Shown piece after piece: positions 9,044-17,196 of a DNA stretch of 64,000 nucleotides. Source of the stretch: Acidobacteriota bacterium (GTDB lineage: Bacteria > Acidobacteriota > Terriglobia > Terriglobales > Acidobacteriaceae). The stretch lies in contig JAJXZT010000011.1 in assembly GCA_021779935.1 (NCBI GenBank), positions 1-64,000 of the forward strand, read 5' to 3'. A program made the position numbers and the translations under genes. Every line of letters begins with the position of its first letter. Positions within the stretch are counted from its first letter, which is position 1. The notes under the pieces were generated by a model. That model ran no database searches. It saw only the letters and a list, made by a program, of their open reading frames with translations, and was not told the origin of the DNA.

Positions 9044-9414
9044 TGCTTGCCCCTTTCTTGGTGGCAGATCGGTCCCAACGAATGGACTAGTCCGAAACGG
9101 ACGGTTGACTGCGGTTGATGTTGTGACTTCCACTTCCCCAAAGTGCTGTGGCCTGCAATCCGGGCAACTGCTGATAATGGGAACTGGCGCCCCAGAGGGC
9201 CGTTGCCCTTAGCTGTTCCCATTCCGCATCGAATGTTCGTGGTTCCACAAACCCGGTGCGGCAGTTGGTCCCAATGGATCGCATACAGGACGGATGCGAT
9301 GTCCATCTTTGAAAACGTGACTGTCCCATTTGAAGCACCATCCTTTTTGGTAGTTGAATCTGTAGCCCGGTATTCCCCAAATGGCACTGGCTTCGGAGCT
9401 ACTGAAAACCCCAT
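9040..9414 (-). pseudogene. Leader ORF / probable decayed WG-repeat coding remnant upstream of the subtilase
   Basis: A 124-codon frame starts at ATG 9414, just behind GGAGG and about 15 bases after the predicted sigma-54 start site. Its TGA overlaps the subtilase ATG as ATGA, as in translational coupling. Its own protein is not convincing, but the other two frames contain WG-repeat fragments like those of the subtilase tail: ASAIWGIPGY near 9375, and ATALWGAS and ATALWGSGSH at about 9125-9215 before a stop at 9087. This frame itself also has HRVCGTTN. The simplest reading is a frameshifted remnant of a WG-repeat gene or tail, now serving as a long leader. A real small coupled protein remains possible. 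Confidence 0.35.
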
Positions 9415-9440
9415 CACCTCCGAACCTGAACAGTTAATAA

Positions 9441-9454
9441 GCACGACTCATGCC
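9441..9454 (-). promoter_or_regulatory. Predicted sigma-54 promoter for the subtilase transcript
   Basis: On the minus strand the sequence GTGGCATGAGTCGTGCTT has GG at 9453-9454 and GC at 9441-9442 with exactly 10 bases between, matching the -24/-12 rule (TGGCAC-N5-TTGC). The predicted start is near 9429. The GGCATG core is shared with the promoter at 11403-11416. Confidence 0.6.
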
Positions 9455-9518
9455 ACTATTGGTGTATCTGCAAGTTACTGATATTTATTGACATTCACTA
9501 CACTCCAGTAACCTTGTT

Positions 9519-9531
9519 GGACAGTTTGTCC
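9519..9531. promoter_or_regulatory. Palindromic site GGACA-GTT-TGTCC (proximal)
   Basis: Perfect 5-3-5 inverted repeat. Its centre (9525) is 71.5 bp upstream of the -24 GG of the minus-strand sigma-54 promoter and about 96 bp upstream of the predicted start. This is the usual zone for an enhancer-binding-protein site. The same spacing recurs at 11481-11493. Confidence 0.6.
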
Positions 9532-9552
9532 TGCACCTGCGTGCCCGCGTTG

Positions 9553-9565
9553 CGCCACTCTGTCC
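9553..9565. promoter_or_regulatory. Degenerate palindromic site (distal), partner of 9519-9531
   Basis: CGCCA-CTC-TGTCC matches 8 of the 10 defined positions of GGACA-N3-TGTCC. Its centre is 34 bp from the proximal site, the same distance as in the second pair at 11481/11515. It lies about 55 bp upstream of a possible sigma-70 promoter of the activator gene, so it could also allow autoregulation. Confidence 0.5.
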
Positions 9566-9620
9566 AATCGGTGTCGCACACATGGTTACGAACAGTTCTC
9601 CTCTGCCCCTTACAGTTCAT

Positions 9621-9648
9621 TTGTGGTGAATTGGAAACGTGATATAAG
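9621..9648 (+). promoter_or_regulatory. Possible sigma-70 promoter of the sigma-54 activator gene
   Basis: TTGTGG (9621-9626), 16 bases, then TATAAG (9643-9648), ahead of the activator start at 9676/9688. Found by eye; moderate match only. No GG-N10-GC sigma-54 element was seen in this direction. Confidence 0.4.
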
Positions 9649-9675
9649 CGTGTTCAACTGGTTTGGTGTCATGTT

Positions 9676-11064
9676 ATGGAGGCCACAATGGGCGTAGACC
9701 CATGTCTCGAGGAATTTGTCGGCTCAAATACTCGGCAGGGCCCAGACGATCCGCAAGTTGTGATCGCAAGTGATGGCATGCGCCGGTTAATGGCCCTGGT
9801 TGGACGCGTTGCTTCCCACAAAGCGGCCGTCCTCATCACTGGGGAGACCGGAAGCGGCAAGGAAGTCATTGCCAAGGCCATCCATCAGCGCTCCCTGCGC
9901 TGCAACAAACCGTGGGTCGATATCAATTGCGCCGCTTTCCCGGAAAATCTGATTGAAAGTGAACTCTTCGGGTACGACAAGGGCGCGTTCAGTGGCGCTG
10001 ACAGGGACAAGCCAGGTCTGTTTGAACTGGCCCACACCGGGACGCTCTTCCTCGACGAGGTAGGCGATCTCGAGCCGCGCGTACAGGTCAAACTACTGCG
10101 CGTGTTGGACGGCGCAACCTACTACCGCTTGGGCGGCAGTAAGAAGATTTCCACAGATGTCCGCGTGATCGCCGCAACCAATCGCCCCCTGGAAACGCTC
10201 ATTGAGACCGGGGGGTTCCGGCGCGACCTCTATCACCGCCTTGGGCAGTTCCAGTTGCGCGTGCCACCTCTGCGGGAGCGCCCCGAAGACATCGACGCCT
10301 TGGCGCGCTACTTCCTGGCCCAATTTGATCCGTCCAAGTCGCTTGCCTACGACGCCATCGCGCTGCTGCACGAGTATCCTTGGCCGGGCAACGTGCGTGA
10401 ATTGCAGAATGTCATAATCCAGGCCGCCGCATTCTGTACGAGCGATGTGATTCGTGCGGAAGAGATGGTCCGGTTTGTTCGAACAGGTGGCGACGACGCA
10501 AAAAGTCTGCCGGAAAGTTCGGCAGCACCCAGCTCAATCGCGGTGCCGGATCGCAATTTGACTACGATGGAAAAACAGGCAATCCTTGCGGCCCTGGCCA
10601 GGTCCGGCGGACACAAGGGTCAAACCGCGGAGCAACTGGGGATCTCGCGCAGAACCCTGACGCGGAAGCTGAAACAATATGAGATAGCGGATGGGCGCAA
10701 GGAACCCGCGCCCGTCATTGGCGCTCTCAGCCCGGAGCTGCAGTACACCTTCCGTTGCCCGCTTGAAGTGCCTATTCTGATCCGCAATTCTGATTCCGAC
10801 GAGTTTCGGGCGACGAGCCAGAATCTCAGTTCGGGAGGAATGGCAGTCAATGGCATCCCCGATCTGACGCACCTGCGCGGAATGCTGCAAATCGAATTCA
10901 CTCTTCCGGGAGGACGCGAGAAAATTCACGTGATCGGGCAGGTTGTCTGGGCAAATCCCTCGGGTACGGCTGGTTTACGCTTCACACATGCGCCCGAGTC
11001 CGCGCAATTCGAAATTGCCGGCTGGCTCAAGGCGAGACAACGCGAAGAAGGATGGGCTGTCTAG
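9676..11064 (+). CDS. Sigma-54 activator (AAA+) with Fis-type HTH and C-terminal PilZ domain
   Basis: Bacterial enhancer-binding protein of 462 residues that would remodel sigma-54 RNA polymerase. Walker A GETGSGKE is at 56-63, the sigma-54-contacting loop is GAFSGA (103-108; Ser for the usual Thr), Walker B is TLFLDEVGD (about 122-130), and WPGNVREL follows. A Fis-type helix-turn-helix (EQLGISRRTLTRKLKQY) sits at about 315-335. There is no receiver or PAS domain in front, only about 35 residues. The C-terminal 100 residues look like PilZ, with a NLSSGG motif after an upstream Arg (FRATSQNLSSGG), which fits RxxxR...(D/N)xSxxG loosely. ATG 9688 is the better start because GGAGG precedes it at proper spacing; the longer frame begins at 9676. 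Confidence 0.9.
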   Translation: MEATMGVDPCLEEFVGSNTRQGPDDPQVVIASDGMRRLMALVGRVASHKAAVLITGETGSGKEVIAKAIHQRSLRCNKPWVDINCAAFPENLIESELFGYDKGAFSGADRDKPGLFELAHTGTLFLDEVGDLEPRVQVKLLRVLDGATYYRLGGSKKISTDVRVIAATNRPLETLIETGGFRRDLYHRLGQFQLRVPPLRERPEDIDALARYFLAQFDPSKSLAYDAIALLHEYPWPGNVRELQNVIIQAAAFCTSDVIRAEEMVRFVRTGGDDAKSLPESSAAPSSIAVPDRNLTTMEKQAILAALARSGGHKGQTAEQLGISRRTLTRKLKQYEIADGRKEPAPVIGALSPELQYTFRCPLEVPILIRNSDSDEFRATSQNLSSGGMAVNGIPDLTHLRGMLQIEFTLPGGREKIHVIGQVVWANPSGTAGLRFTHAPESAQFEIAGWLKARQREEGWAV

Positions 11065-11096
11065 ACGGCAACTCTGGGCATGGCCAAGCGGCCCCA

Positions 11097-11351
11097 TCAG
11101 CAATTCCCCGCCTGCAGCCGTTGAATGTCCGCTTCCACTTGTGCCAGTGTGCGGCTCATCTCGGCCTTGATCCTCGCCGAGAAGGTGAAGCCAATCGTCT
11201 CCTGGATATGATCTCGCAGCGACTCCAGCTTGTGTAGCGTGTCGTGACTGCCAGCCAAGTCCCTTTGGTTCATGACGAGTTCCGTGTGGGGTCCAATTTC
11301 TGCCATCGGATTGAATGGGCCATCCCCAAAATTTACCGTTGCGGACATCAT
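11097..11351 (-). CDS. Small conserved-looking hypothetical protein, predicted sigma-54 target
   Basis: A soluble protein of 83-84 residues starting at ATG 11351 or 11348, behind AAGGGA; the frame extends to 11435 but only these Mets have a ribosome site. It has no signal peptide or membrane helix. The C-terminal half is helical and charged (ARIKAEMSRTLAQVEADIQRL), with a final Cys; the N-terminal part is MSATVNFGDGPFNPMAEIG. I do not recognise the family. It converges on the sigma-54 activator (32-base gap). A strong sigma-54 promoter lies about 52-65 bases upstream, with two perfect palindromic sites behind it, which is the main evidence that this is a real and regulated gene. Confidence 0.6.
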   Translation of the reverse strand: MMSATVNFGDGPFNPMAEIGPHTELVMNQRDLAGSHDTLHKLESLRDHIQETIGFTFSARIKAEMSRTLAQVEADIQRLQAGNC

Positions 11352-11402
11352 CCGTTCCCTTCGACGTACCAATACGTTGGCATAATGCGTACAGACATTA
11401 CT

Positions 11403-11416
11403 GCAATTGACATGCC
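11403..11416 (-). promoter_or_regulatory. Predicted sigma-54 promoter for the small gene at 11097-11351
   Basis: Minus-strand TTGGCATGTCAATTGCA (11418-11402) differs from the TTGGCACG-N4-TTGCA consensus at one defined position. GG is at 11415-11416 and GC at 11403-11404, ten bases apart. The predicted start near 11391 gives a leader of about 40 nt with AAGGGA before the ATG. Confidence 0.72.
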
Positions 11417-11480
11417 AAGGCGTATACGTCCGCAAGTATCGGATTCTTCATGCACAAGCCCTGATCCCCTTGAGCCACTC

Positions 11481-11493
11481 GGACAAGTTGTCC
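11481..11493. promoter_or_regulatory. Palindromic site GGACA-AGT-TGTCC (proximal)
   Basis: Perfect 5-3-5 palindrome, centre 71.5 bp upstream of the -24 GG at 11415-11416. This is the same distance as the site at 9519-9531 from its promoter. Confidence 0.65.
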
Positions 11494-11514
11494 CAGCCAT
11501 CGTCTTCTTTGGCT

Positions 11515-11527
11515 GGACAGATTGTCC
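11515..11527. promoter_or_regulatory. Palindromic site GGACA-GAT-TGTCC (distal)
   Basis: Perfect 5-3-5 palindrome, centred 34 bp (about three helical turns) beyond the proximal site and 105.5 bp from the -24 GG. It repeats the pair geometry seen at 9519/9553. Confidence 0.65.
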
Positions 11528-11639
11528 CTCCGGCGCCTAAAGCGCGCCGCAATCACAGTTTGTTACATTCACATTTGTAAAACCATCATTGCAAGACACG
11601 ATAGTGCTGGCCCAGCCGAACAAAGGTACACACCACTTC

Positions 11640-11661
11640 GTGCCATCTCAGCAGATGGCAC
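11640..11661. terminator. Perfect 9-bp hairpin between the sigma-54 sites and the GH28 stop
   Basis: GTGCCATCT (11640-11648), four-base loop, AGATGGCAC (11653-11661). It lies 12 bases past the GH28 stop on the minus strand. There is no U-tract on that side, so this is a hairpin of uncertain role that may mark the 3' end of the GH28 transcript. Confidence 0.35.
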
Positions 11662-11673
11662 AAAACACCCTGC

Positions 11674-13281
11674 TTACAGGACTTTCTTGACCACCGTGTC
11701 GAGTTTTGTATCGGCTACAGCATTACTCCGGGAAATATCGAAGTCCGTCACATTCTCCAGCACCATGACCGGCACACCCGGGACTCGCGGAGTCTTGATA
11801 TCGAAGAAGCTCGCCCCGTGAACATCATCCAAAACAAAGGCTGGGCGCGCATCTGCGCTCATCTCGCTGATCGAGATGTTGCTCATGTCAATGTCGTTCA
11901 CGTGGCGAATAAAGAAGCCGTTTGCCGGTGTATGGCCGAACCTCTTCGGCTCCGGATAGCCATTTTCATTCTCCGGCGGGACGAGCGCGGCATCTTCCTT
12001 GGTACCTCCGCCCACGTGTTGGATGAAGATGTTGCTTAACTTGAGTCCTTCGATGGGATGCCCCGGAATTCCCGTGATGATCGAGCAGATGGACGAGAGT
12101 GCGCCAGAGCAGGCCACGTTGCTGATAATGACCCGGCGGAGTGTGCCCACCGGAATGCCTGCCGGACCTCGCATGCGTGCACCGAGACGAATGAACATCG
12201 GGCCATCCACGGCGCCGCGCATCGTGATGTTCGTAATCGTCACGTCCTCCAGCAGTGCGCCGTCCACGCTTTCCAGGGCAAGTCCCCGGCACCCCTCGCA
12301 GATGCAGTTCGCAATCGTGATGTTCTTGAAGCCGCCATTCGACTCCGTGCCGCACTTGATTCGACCGTTGCGAGGAATGTGCTTCTCGTCGGGCGAAATC
12401 GGCTGGAACGTTCCATCCAGTAGGGTGCCTTCCTGGTAGCTGCCGCTCACCACGCAGTCGCTGATTGTGACCAGTTCCGTGGCCCGCGCGTAACCCAGCG
12501 CGTAGGAACTCTTCAGGCAGATTCCGTCGTCCCATGGAGAATTCACGCTGCACTGTGTGATGCGCACGTTGCGGCAGCAATCGATGTCCATGCCGTCACG
12601 GTTCGTGTCGATCTTCAGGTTGTCGATTGTGAAGTTGTCGACTCCCGTCGCAAGGATTCCGAAGTGGCCGCCGTGGCGGATCGAAAAATCGCGCAGCAGA
12701 ACATTGTGGCAATTCTTCAGCGCGATGGATTTGTTTCCGACTCCGGGTGATTCCGCCTTCGGCAAGCCTGTTCCACGGCTCAGGCCTCGTCCCCATATCA
12801 GTCCTGGACCGGTGATCGCAATGTTTTCCAATCCCACGCCCCAGATCAAGCTGTTGTGCCAGTGATTGTGGCCGTAATCCTGGTATGCCTCCCACGGTGC
12901 GTTGGACTCCGCCAGGTCGTACCCCGGACTCTTCCCGTCGGTAGGCGAGTCGGCGGCAATGATCGTGCTGCCGCGAGACAAATCGAGTGTCACATTGCTC
13001 TTCAGGTGAATCGAGAAGCAGAGATATGTACCTGCGGGAAAATGTACCGTGCCTCCGCCAGCCGTCGCCGCCGCCTCGATCGCTCGGTTGATCGCCGGTG
13101 TATCGAGCGCCTTGCCATCACCGCGTGCTCCAAATTCCGTGACGTCAAAAATTCTCTGCTTCACGCCTGCCGTAGCCGGTTCCGCCAGGCTGGACGTGGG
13201 CAACGCAAGCAAACCGCTACAGGCAAGCCCGACCCCAGCAGACTTTAAAAATGCACGACGGGCACTCTTCTCACTCGACAT
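11674..13281 (-). CDS. Glycoside hydrolase family 28 (polygalacturonase-like), Tat-exported
   Basis: Right-handed beta-helix enzyme that would cleave galacturonan (pectin) outside the cytoplasm, 535 residues. The N-terminus has a twin-arginine signal (SARRAFLKSAGVG), then the GH28/pectate-lyase-3 opening FDVTEFGARGDGKALDTPAI. The active-site coils contain NRDGMDIDCCRNVRI and SPWDDGICLKSS, which supply the conserved Asp residues; RHGGHFG precedes them. ATG 13281 is chosen because GGAG sits 5 bases ahead; a Met four codons earlier is possible. It stands alone, but a GH79 glycosidase and a UxaA-type uronate-pathway dehydratase occur 30 kb away. Confidence 0.9.
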   Translation of the reverse strand: MSSEKSARRAFLKSAGVGLACSGLLALPTSSLAEPATAGVKQRIFDVTEFGARGDGKALDTPAINRAIEAAATAGGGTVHFPAGTYLCFSIHLKSNVTLDLSRGSTIIAADSPTDGKSPGYDLAESNAPWEAYQDYGHNHWHNSLIWGVGLENIAITGPGLIWGRGLSRGTGLPKAESPGVGNKSIALKNCHNVLLRDFSIRHGGHFGILATGVDNFTIDNLKIDTNRDGMDIDCCRNVRITQCSVNSPWDDGICLKSSYALGYARATELVTISDCVVSGSYQEGTLLDGTFQPISPDEKHIPRNGRIKCGTESNGGFKNITIANCICEGCRGLALESVDGALLEDVTITNITMRGAVDGPMFIRLGARMRGPAGIPVGTLRRVIISNVACSGALSSICSIITGIPGHPIEGLKLSNIFIQHVGGGTKEDAALVPPENENGYPEPKRFGHTPANGFFIRHVNDIDMSNISISEMSADARPAFVLDDVHGASFFDIKTPRVPGVPVMVLENVTDFDISRSNAVADTKLDTVVKKVL

Positions 13282-13583
13282 GGTCCACTCCACTCTTTGA
13301 AACAGGATTCATCCCCGCGGGGAAGTGCGAGTCTACACCGCCACTGCAATCTTTCTTCGCAAAAAGGACTGTGATTTTATCCCCCACTTTTAGGCCGTCT
13401 CGCCATGCGATATTGTCTCTACTCTCCTCTCGTAGCACGGTTTCAGGCTGATTTAAGGCGCGGGATGATGAGTAGGAGGAGCAATTTCAGACGTGCGCTG
13501 GATGTCTTACGCAGAAAGCGTTCTGCCATAGCACTTGATCAATCAGGCCTCGACTTCCGCAACCTAAGTTTTTGAGGAGAACC

Positions 13584-14600
13584 ATGAAACAATTTTTCAA
13601 ATTTGCTCCACTGGCGATTCTTGCGCTGACGGGTGTACTTGTAGCGCAATCCACTGCTCCGCATTACAAACAGGTAAACAAGTTCACGCTCGGCGGCAAT
13701 GGCTTCTGGGACTACCTGAAGTTCGATCCCGCCGCGAATCGTATTTTCCTTGCGCATAACGACTCAATTCTCGTAGTGGACGCATCCACCGGGAAAAAGC
13801 TCGGAGAACTCCCCGCCAAGGGCTCGCACGGAATCGCCCTCGTGCAGTCATTGAACCGCGGTTTCAACACCAACGGCGCCGCCGGAACCGTAAGCGCCTT
13901 CGACTTGAAAACGCTGAAGGATATCGGCGAGATCAAGGTCGGCGAAAACCCCGACGCGATCATCTACGACCCCTATTCGAAACACGTCATCGTAATGAAT
14001 GGCCGCAGCCAGCAGGTGATGGCCATTGATCCGAAGACGTTGAAAGTCACCGCAACCGTTCTGCTCGACGGAAAGCTGGAATTTGCCGCGGCCGATCCCG
14101 GCCATCTCTATGTCAACGTCGAGAACCTCAGCAAACTCGCGGTCATCAACACTCATACATGGAAGACCGAACACGAATGGACGCTTGGTACTTGCGAAGA
14201 ACCTTCCGGACTCGCCATTGACCGGAAGCGTGCTCGCCTCTTCGCTGTCTGCGGGAACAAGGTGATGGTCATCGTCGACGCAAAGACTGGCAAGATCATC
14301 ACCACTCTGCCGACCGGCGCCGGCACTGACGCTGCGCGTTACGATGCCGGCCTGAACCTGGCGTTTGCCTCTAACGGTGGCGATGCCACATTAACGGTCG
14401 TTGGACAGGCAAAAGACGGGAAATATCAGGTCGAAGAGAATGTGCCGACGCAACGTGGAGCGCGCACAATGACTCTAGATCCCAAGACGCACAAGCTCTT
14501 CCTGGCCACTGCGGAGCTTGGCCCTCCAGCGCCCGGACAGCGGCGTCCAACAATTCAGCCCGGATCGTTCACCATGCTGGTCTACGCACCGGAGAAATAG
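13584..14600 (+). CDS. Exported YncE-like beta-propeller protein
   Basis: A 338-residue secreted protein with a clear signal peptide (FAPLAILALTGVLVAQS). Repeated blades have the pattern GNGFWDYLKFDPAANRIFLA and VGENPDAIIYDPYSKHVIVM, with about seven repeats of 40-45 residues, typical of YncE/YVTN/lactonase-like propellers. No catalytic residues can be assigned, so a binding role is as likely as an enzymatic one. GAGGAGA lies 5 bases ahead of ATG 13584, which is why the upstream in-frame Met at 13572 is not used. It diverges from the GH28 gene, with a 300-base region between them. Confidence 0.8.
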   Translation: MKQFFKFAPLAILALTGVLVAQSTAPHYKQVNKFTLGGNGFWDYLKFDPAANRIFLAHNDSILVVDASTGKKLGELPAKGSHGIALVQSLNRGFNTNGAAGTVSAFDLKTLKDIGEIKVGENPDAIIYDPYSKHVIVMNGRSQQVMAIDPKTLKVTATVLLDGKLEFAAADPGHLYVNVENLSKLAVINTHTWKTEHEWTLGTCEEPSGLAIDRKRARLFAVCGNKVMVIVDAKTGKIITTLPTGAGTDAARYDAGLNLAFASNGGDATLTVVGQAKDGKYQVEENVPTQRGARTMTLDPKTHKLFLATAELGPPAPGQRRPTIQPGSFTMLVYAPEK

Positions 14601-14726
14601 TCTCCACTACCGCCAGCCATAATCATGCTGGCAAACAATCGTGGCCGGAACTCGGCATCGTTCGGTGTAAGTACACTCCGTGCGATGCAAGCTCCGGCCA
14701 TAGTCTTTTCAAAGATGCGCCAGCGT

Positions 14727-15647
14727 CTACGTAGCGTCGTGCTTGGCGCCAGCCCTCTTGCGGGGCAGTCGAGTCCTCGACTGGATCAATTCAATGAACG
14801 CGGTCGCCGAGCGCGGCAGCGTCGTGTTGCGGCGATACGCAACTCCGAGTTCCCTCCATAGGTCAATGTCTTCCAGCGCGACCAGTTTCACGCGTCCGGC
14901 CTGCACTTCATCCTGCGCAAAGCTCGTACTGATGATCGACACTCCCAGCCCCGCGGCAACAAAGCTCTTGATCATGCCGACGCTCGGCAATTCCATGCGC
15001 ACCTGCAGGTGCAGCGCGTATGGCCGGAAGAGTTTATCGAGCACCTGCCGCATGAACCCGGTCTTGGGAAAGATCAGCGGCTGTTCCGCAGCCACGCTCA
15101 CGGGAACCGAGTCGAACTTTGCCAGCGGATTATTCGAGTCGACCATCAGCATGAGCCGGTCGCGAAAAATCGGGCGCACCGTAAGGTTCGTCGACTTCAC
15201 CGGCAGCGTCACCACCCCCACGTCGATGGAGCCGTCGTCAAGACGCTCCAGAATTTTGCGGCTGAAGTTCCGGTAGATGCTGATCTGCACTGCGGGATAA
15301 AGGCGCAGGTATTCGGCGAACACATCCGGCAACACGTAAAGGCACGTCGCCTCGTTGGCGCCAACCATCAGCACGCCGCGCGGATCGTTGCCATAATCGG
15401 CAACCGCCCGCAGAGACTCCTTGCGCAGGTTCAGCATTCGCTCGGCGTAGGCCAGGAACAACTGCCCCGCATCGGTAAGCCGTACGGACTTCGAGCTCCG
15501 GTCGAGAAGCTTCGAACCGTACTCGTTCTCCAGTTGGCGTATCTGCGCGCTCACCGCGGACTGCGAACGAAACACCTTCTGCCCGGCGCGTGAAAAACTT
15601 TGCAGTTTGGCGACTTCAACAAAAGTAATGAGCTGATCGAAGTCCAT
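14727..15647 (-). CDS. LysR-family transcriptional regulator
   Basis: A 306-residue LysR-type regulator, the normal size. The winged helix-turn-helix is at 1-60 (FVEVAKLQSFSRAGQKVFRSQ then SAVSAQIRQLENEYG), followed by a two-lobed effector-binding domain. The segment VGANEATCLYVLP and the AGLGVSIIS patch are typical of the fold. It is the last of three genes in the same direction after gltB and gltD, 103 bases behind gltD. In Bacillus the LysR protein GltC controls glutamate synthase, so control of gltBD is a reasonable inference, but the ligand is unknown. Confidence 0.88.
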   Translation of the reverse strand: MDFDQLITFVEVAKLQSFSRAGQKVFRSQSAVSAQIRQLENEYGSKLLDRSSKSVRLTDAGQLFLAYAERMLNLRKESLRAVADYGNDPRGVLMVGANEATCLYVLPDVFAEYLRLYPAVQISIYRNFSRKILERLDDGSIDVGVVTLPVKSTNLTVRPIFRDRLMLMVDSNNPLAKFDSVPVSVAAEQPLIFPKTGFMRQVLDKLFRPYALHLQVRMELPSVGMIKSFVAAGLGVSIISTSFAQDEVQAGRVKLVALEDIDLWRELGVAYRRNTTLPRSATAFIELIQSRTRLPRKRAGAKHDAT

Positions 15648-15750
15648 AGATATCTCGCAATGTATTCACAGAAACTGACCGCTGTACTGGAAAACTTGTC
15701 GCGCGCAACCGTGACACTTGCGGGAAAACGCTCTGGCTGACTGCTGGCGG

Positions 15751-17196
15751 TTAACTTGCTCGCTCGGCGGCGGCGGGTAACTCGACGTCAAGCATCTGCA
15801 AATATCGATCCATGCCAGCCGCCGCGTTCCTTCCCTCCGCAATGGCCCACACCACTAATGACTGCCCACGGCGCATGTCGCCCGCCGCGAACACTCCCTC
15901 AACCGAAGACATGCTTCGTTCGTCGGTGCGGACATTCCCGCGCTGATCGAGTGCGACACCCAGTTGCTCAATCATACCGCCGCGCACCGGACCGGCGAAG
16001 CCCATTGCGAGTAATACCAGGTCCGCGTCCATCGTGAACTCCGACCCCGTGACTGGCTCAAACGTGGGTGGAGGCCCCACACGCACGCCGTGCAGTCGCT
16101 TTACGTTGCCGTGTTCGTCGCCGCTGAACGCGACCGTCGAGACGCTCCACTCCCGCACGCCACCTTCTTCGTGCGAGCTCTCCGTGCGCAGTTGCATCGG
16201 CCACAGCGGCCATGGCGTCCGCGGAGACCGCTCCGTTGGCGGCATCGGCATAAGTTCGAATTGGTGAACCGAGAGCGCTTTCTGCCGCAAGCTCGTTCCC
16301 AGGCAGTCCGCTCCCGTGTCTCCTCCTCCTATGATGATGACGCGTTTGCCGGTCGCCAGGATCGCCGCGCGCTCGTCCACCGGCAAACCCATGCCGCGTC
16401 GATTCTGCTGCGGCAGAAATTCCATTGCAAAGTGAACTCCGCGCAACTCTCTCCCCGGAACTGACAAATCGCGCGGTTGCTCCGCGCCACCCGCAAGCAG
16501 CAGTGCATCGAAATTCCGCCGCAGGTCTTCAACGGAAACATTGACGCCCACGTGTGCGTTCGTTACAAACCGCACGCCCTCTGCCTCCAACTGTTCGATC
16601 CGGCGATCAAGCACATGCTTCTCGAGCTTGAAGTTCGGAATGCCGTAGCGCAGTAATCCGCCAACTTTATCAGCCTTCTCATACACCGTGACTGCATGAC
16701 CTGCGCGGCACAGTTGTTGCGCCGCAGCCAGTCCTGCCGGGCCCGATCCGACAATGGCAACGCTTCTGCCGCTGCGCTTTGCGGGCGGTTCTGGATGTAT
16801 CCAGCCTTCGGCGAATCCACGCTCAACGATGCTTTTTTCAATGTTTTTGATCGTGACCGGCGGTTGGTTGATCCCGAGAACACAAGCAGCTTCGCAAGGC
16901 GCCGGACAAATCCGTCCGGTGAATTCCGGAAAATTGTTCGTCGCGTGCAACCGTCGTACCGCCTCTTTCCAGTTGCCGCGATACACCAGGTCGTTCCAGT
17001 CGGGAATGATGTTGTTGACCGGACAACCGGTGTGGCAGAACGGCACTCCGCAATCCATGCAACGCGCGCCCTGCGCTTGCAGCTTCTCTTCGGGCAGATC
17101 GTAGTAGATCTCGAACCAGTCGTTGACACGCTGCGTCACGGGGCGACGCTGCGGCAGTTCCCGGGAAAACTCCATGAAGCCTGTGACCTTACCCAT
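15751..17196 (-). CDS. gltD: Glutamate synthase [NADPH] small subunit
   Basis: FAD/NAD(P)H-dependent beta subunit that passes electrons to GltB for conversion of glutamine plus 2-oxoglutarate to two glutamates. Its 481 residues match the family length. The N-terminal Fe-S cysteines are [14 protein letters not shown] and CPAPCEAAC. The FAD-binding Rossmann motif is [11 protein letters not shown] and the NADPH motif is GGGDTGADC. The C-terminal [19 protein letters not shown] is the second FAD signature. The start overlaps the gltB stop by 8 bases, implying coupled translation. Confidence 0.97.
   Translation of the reverse strand: MGKVTGFMEFSRELPQRRPVTQRVNDWFEIYYDLPEEKLQAQGARCMDCGVPFCHTGCPVNNIIPDWNDLVYRGNWKEAVRRLHATNNFPEFTGRICPAPCEAACVLGINQPPVTIKNIEKSIVERGFAEGWIHPEPPAKRSGRSVAIVGSGPAGLAAAQQLCRAGHAVTVYEKADKVGGLLRYGIPNFKLEKHVLDRRIEQLEAEGVRFVTNAHVGVNVSVEDLRRNFDALLLAGGAEQPRDLSVPGRELRGVHFAMEFLPQQNRRGMGLPVDERAAILATGKRVIIIGGGDTGADCLGTSLRQKALSVHQFELMPMPPTERSPRTPWPLWPMQLRTESSHEEGGVREWSVSTVAFSGDEHGNVKRLHGVRVGPPPTFEPVTGSEFTMDADLVLLAMGFAGPVRGGMIEQLGVALDQRGNVRTDERSMSSVEGVFAAGDMRRGQSLVVWAIAEGRNAAAGMDRYLQMLDVELPAAAERAS

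Noticed and set aside
9566-9687. Sigma-54 promoter for the activator gene itself
   Set aside because: No GG-N10-GC element found on the plus strand; a sigma-70-like promoter at 9621-9648 is a better candidate.
11528-11639. Sigma-54 promoter towards the plus strand from the 11481/11515 sites
   Set aside because: I searched for GG-N10-GC on the plus strand at the matching distance and found none; the sites fit only the minus-strand promoter.
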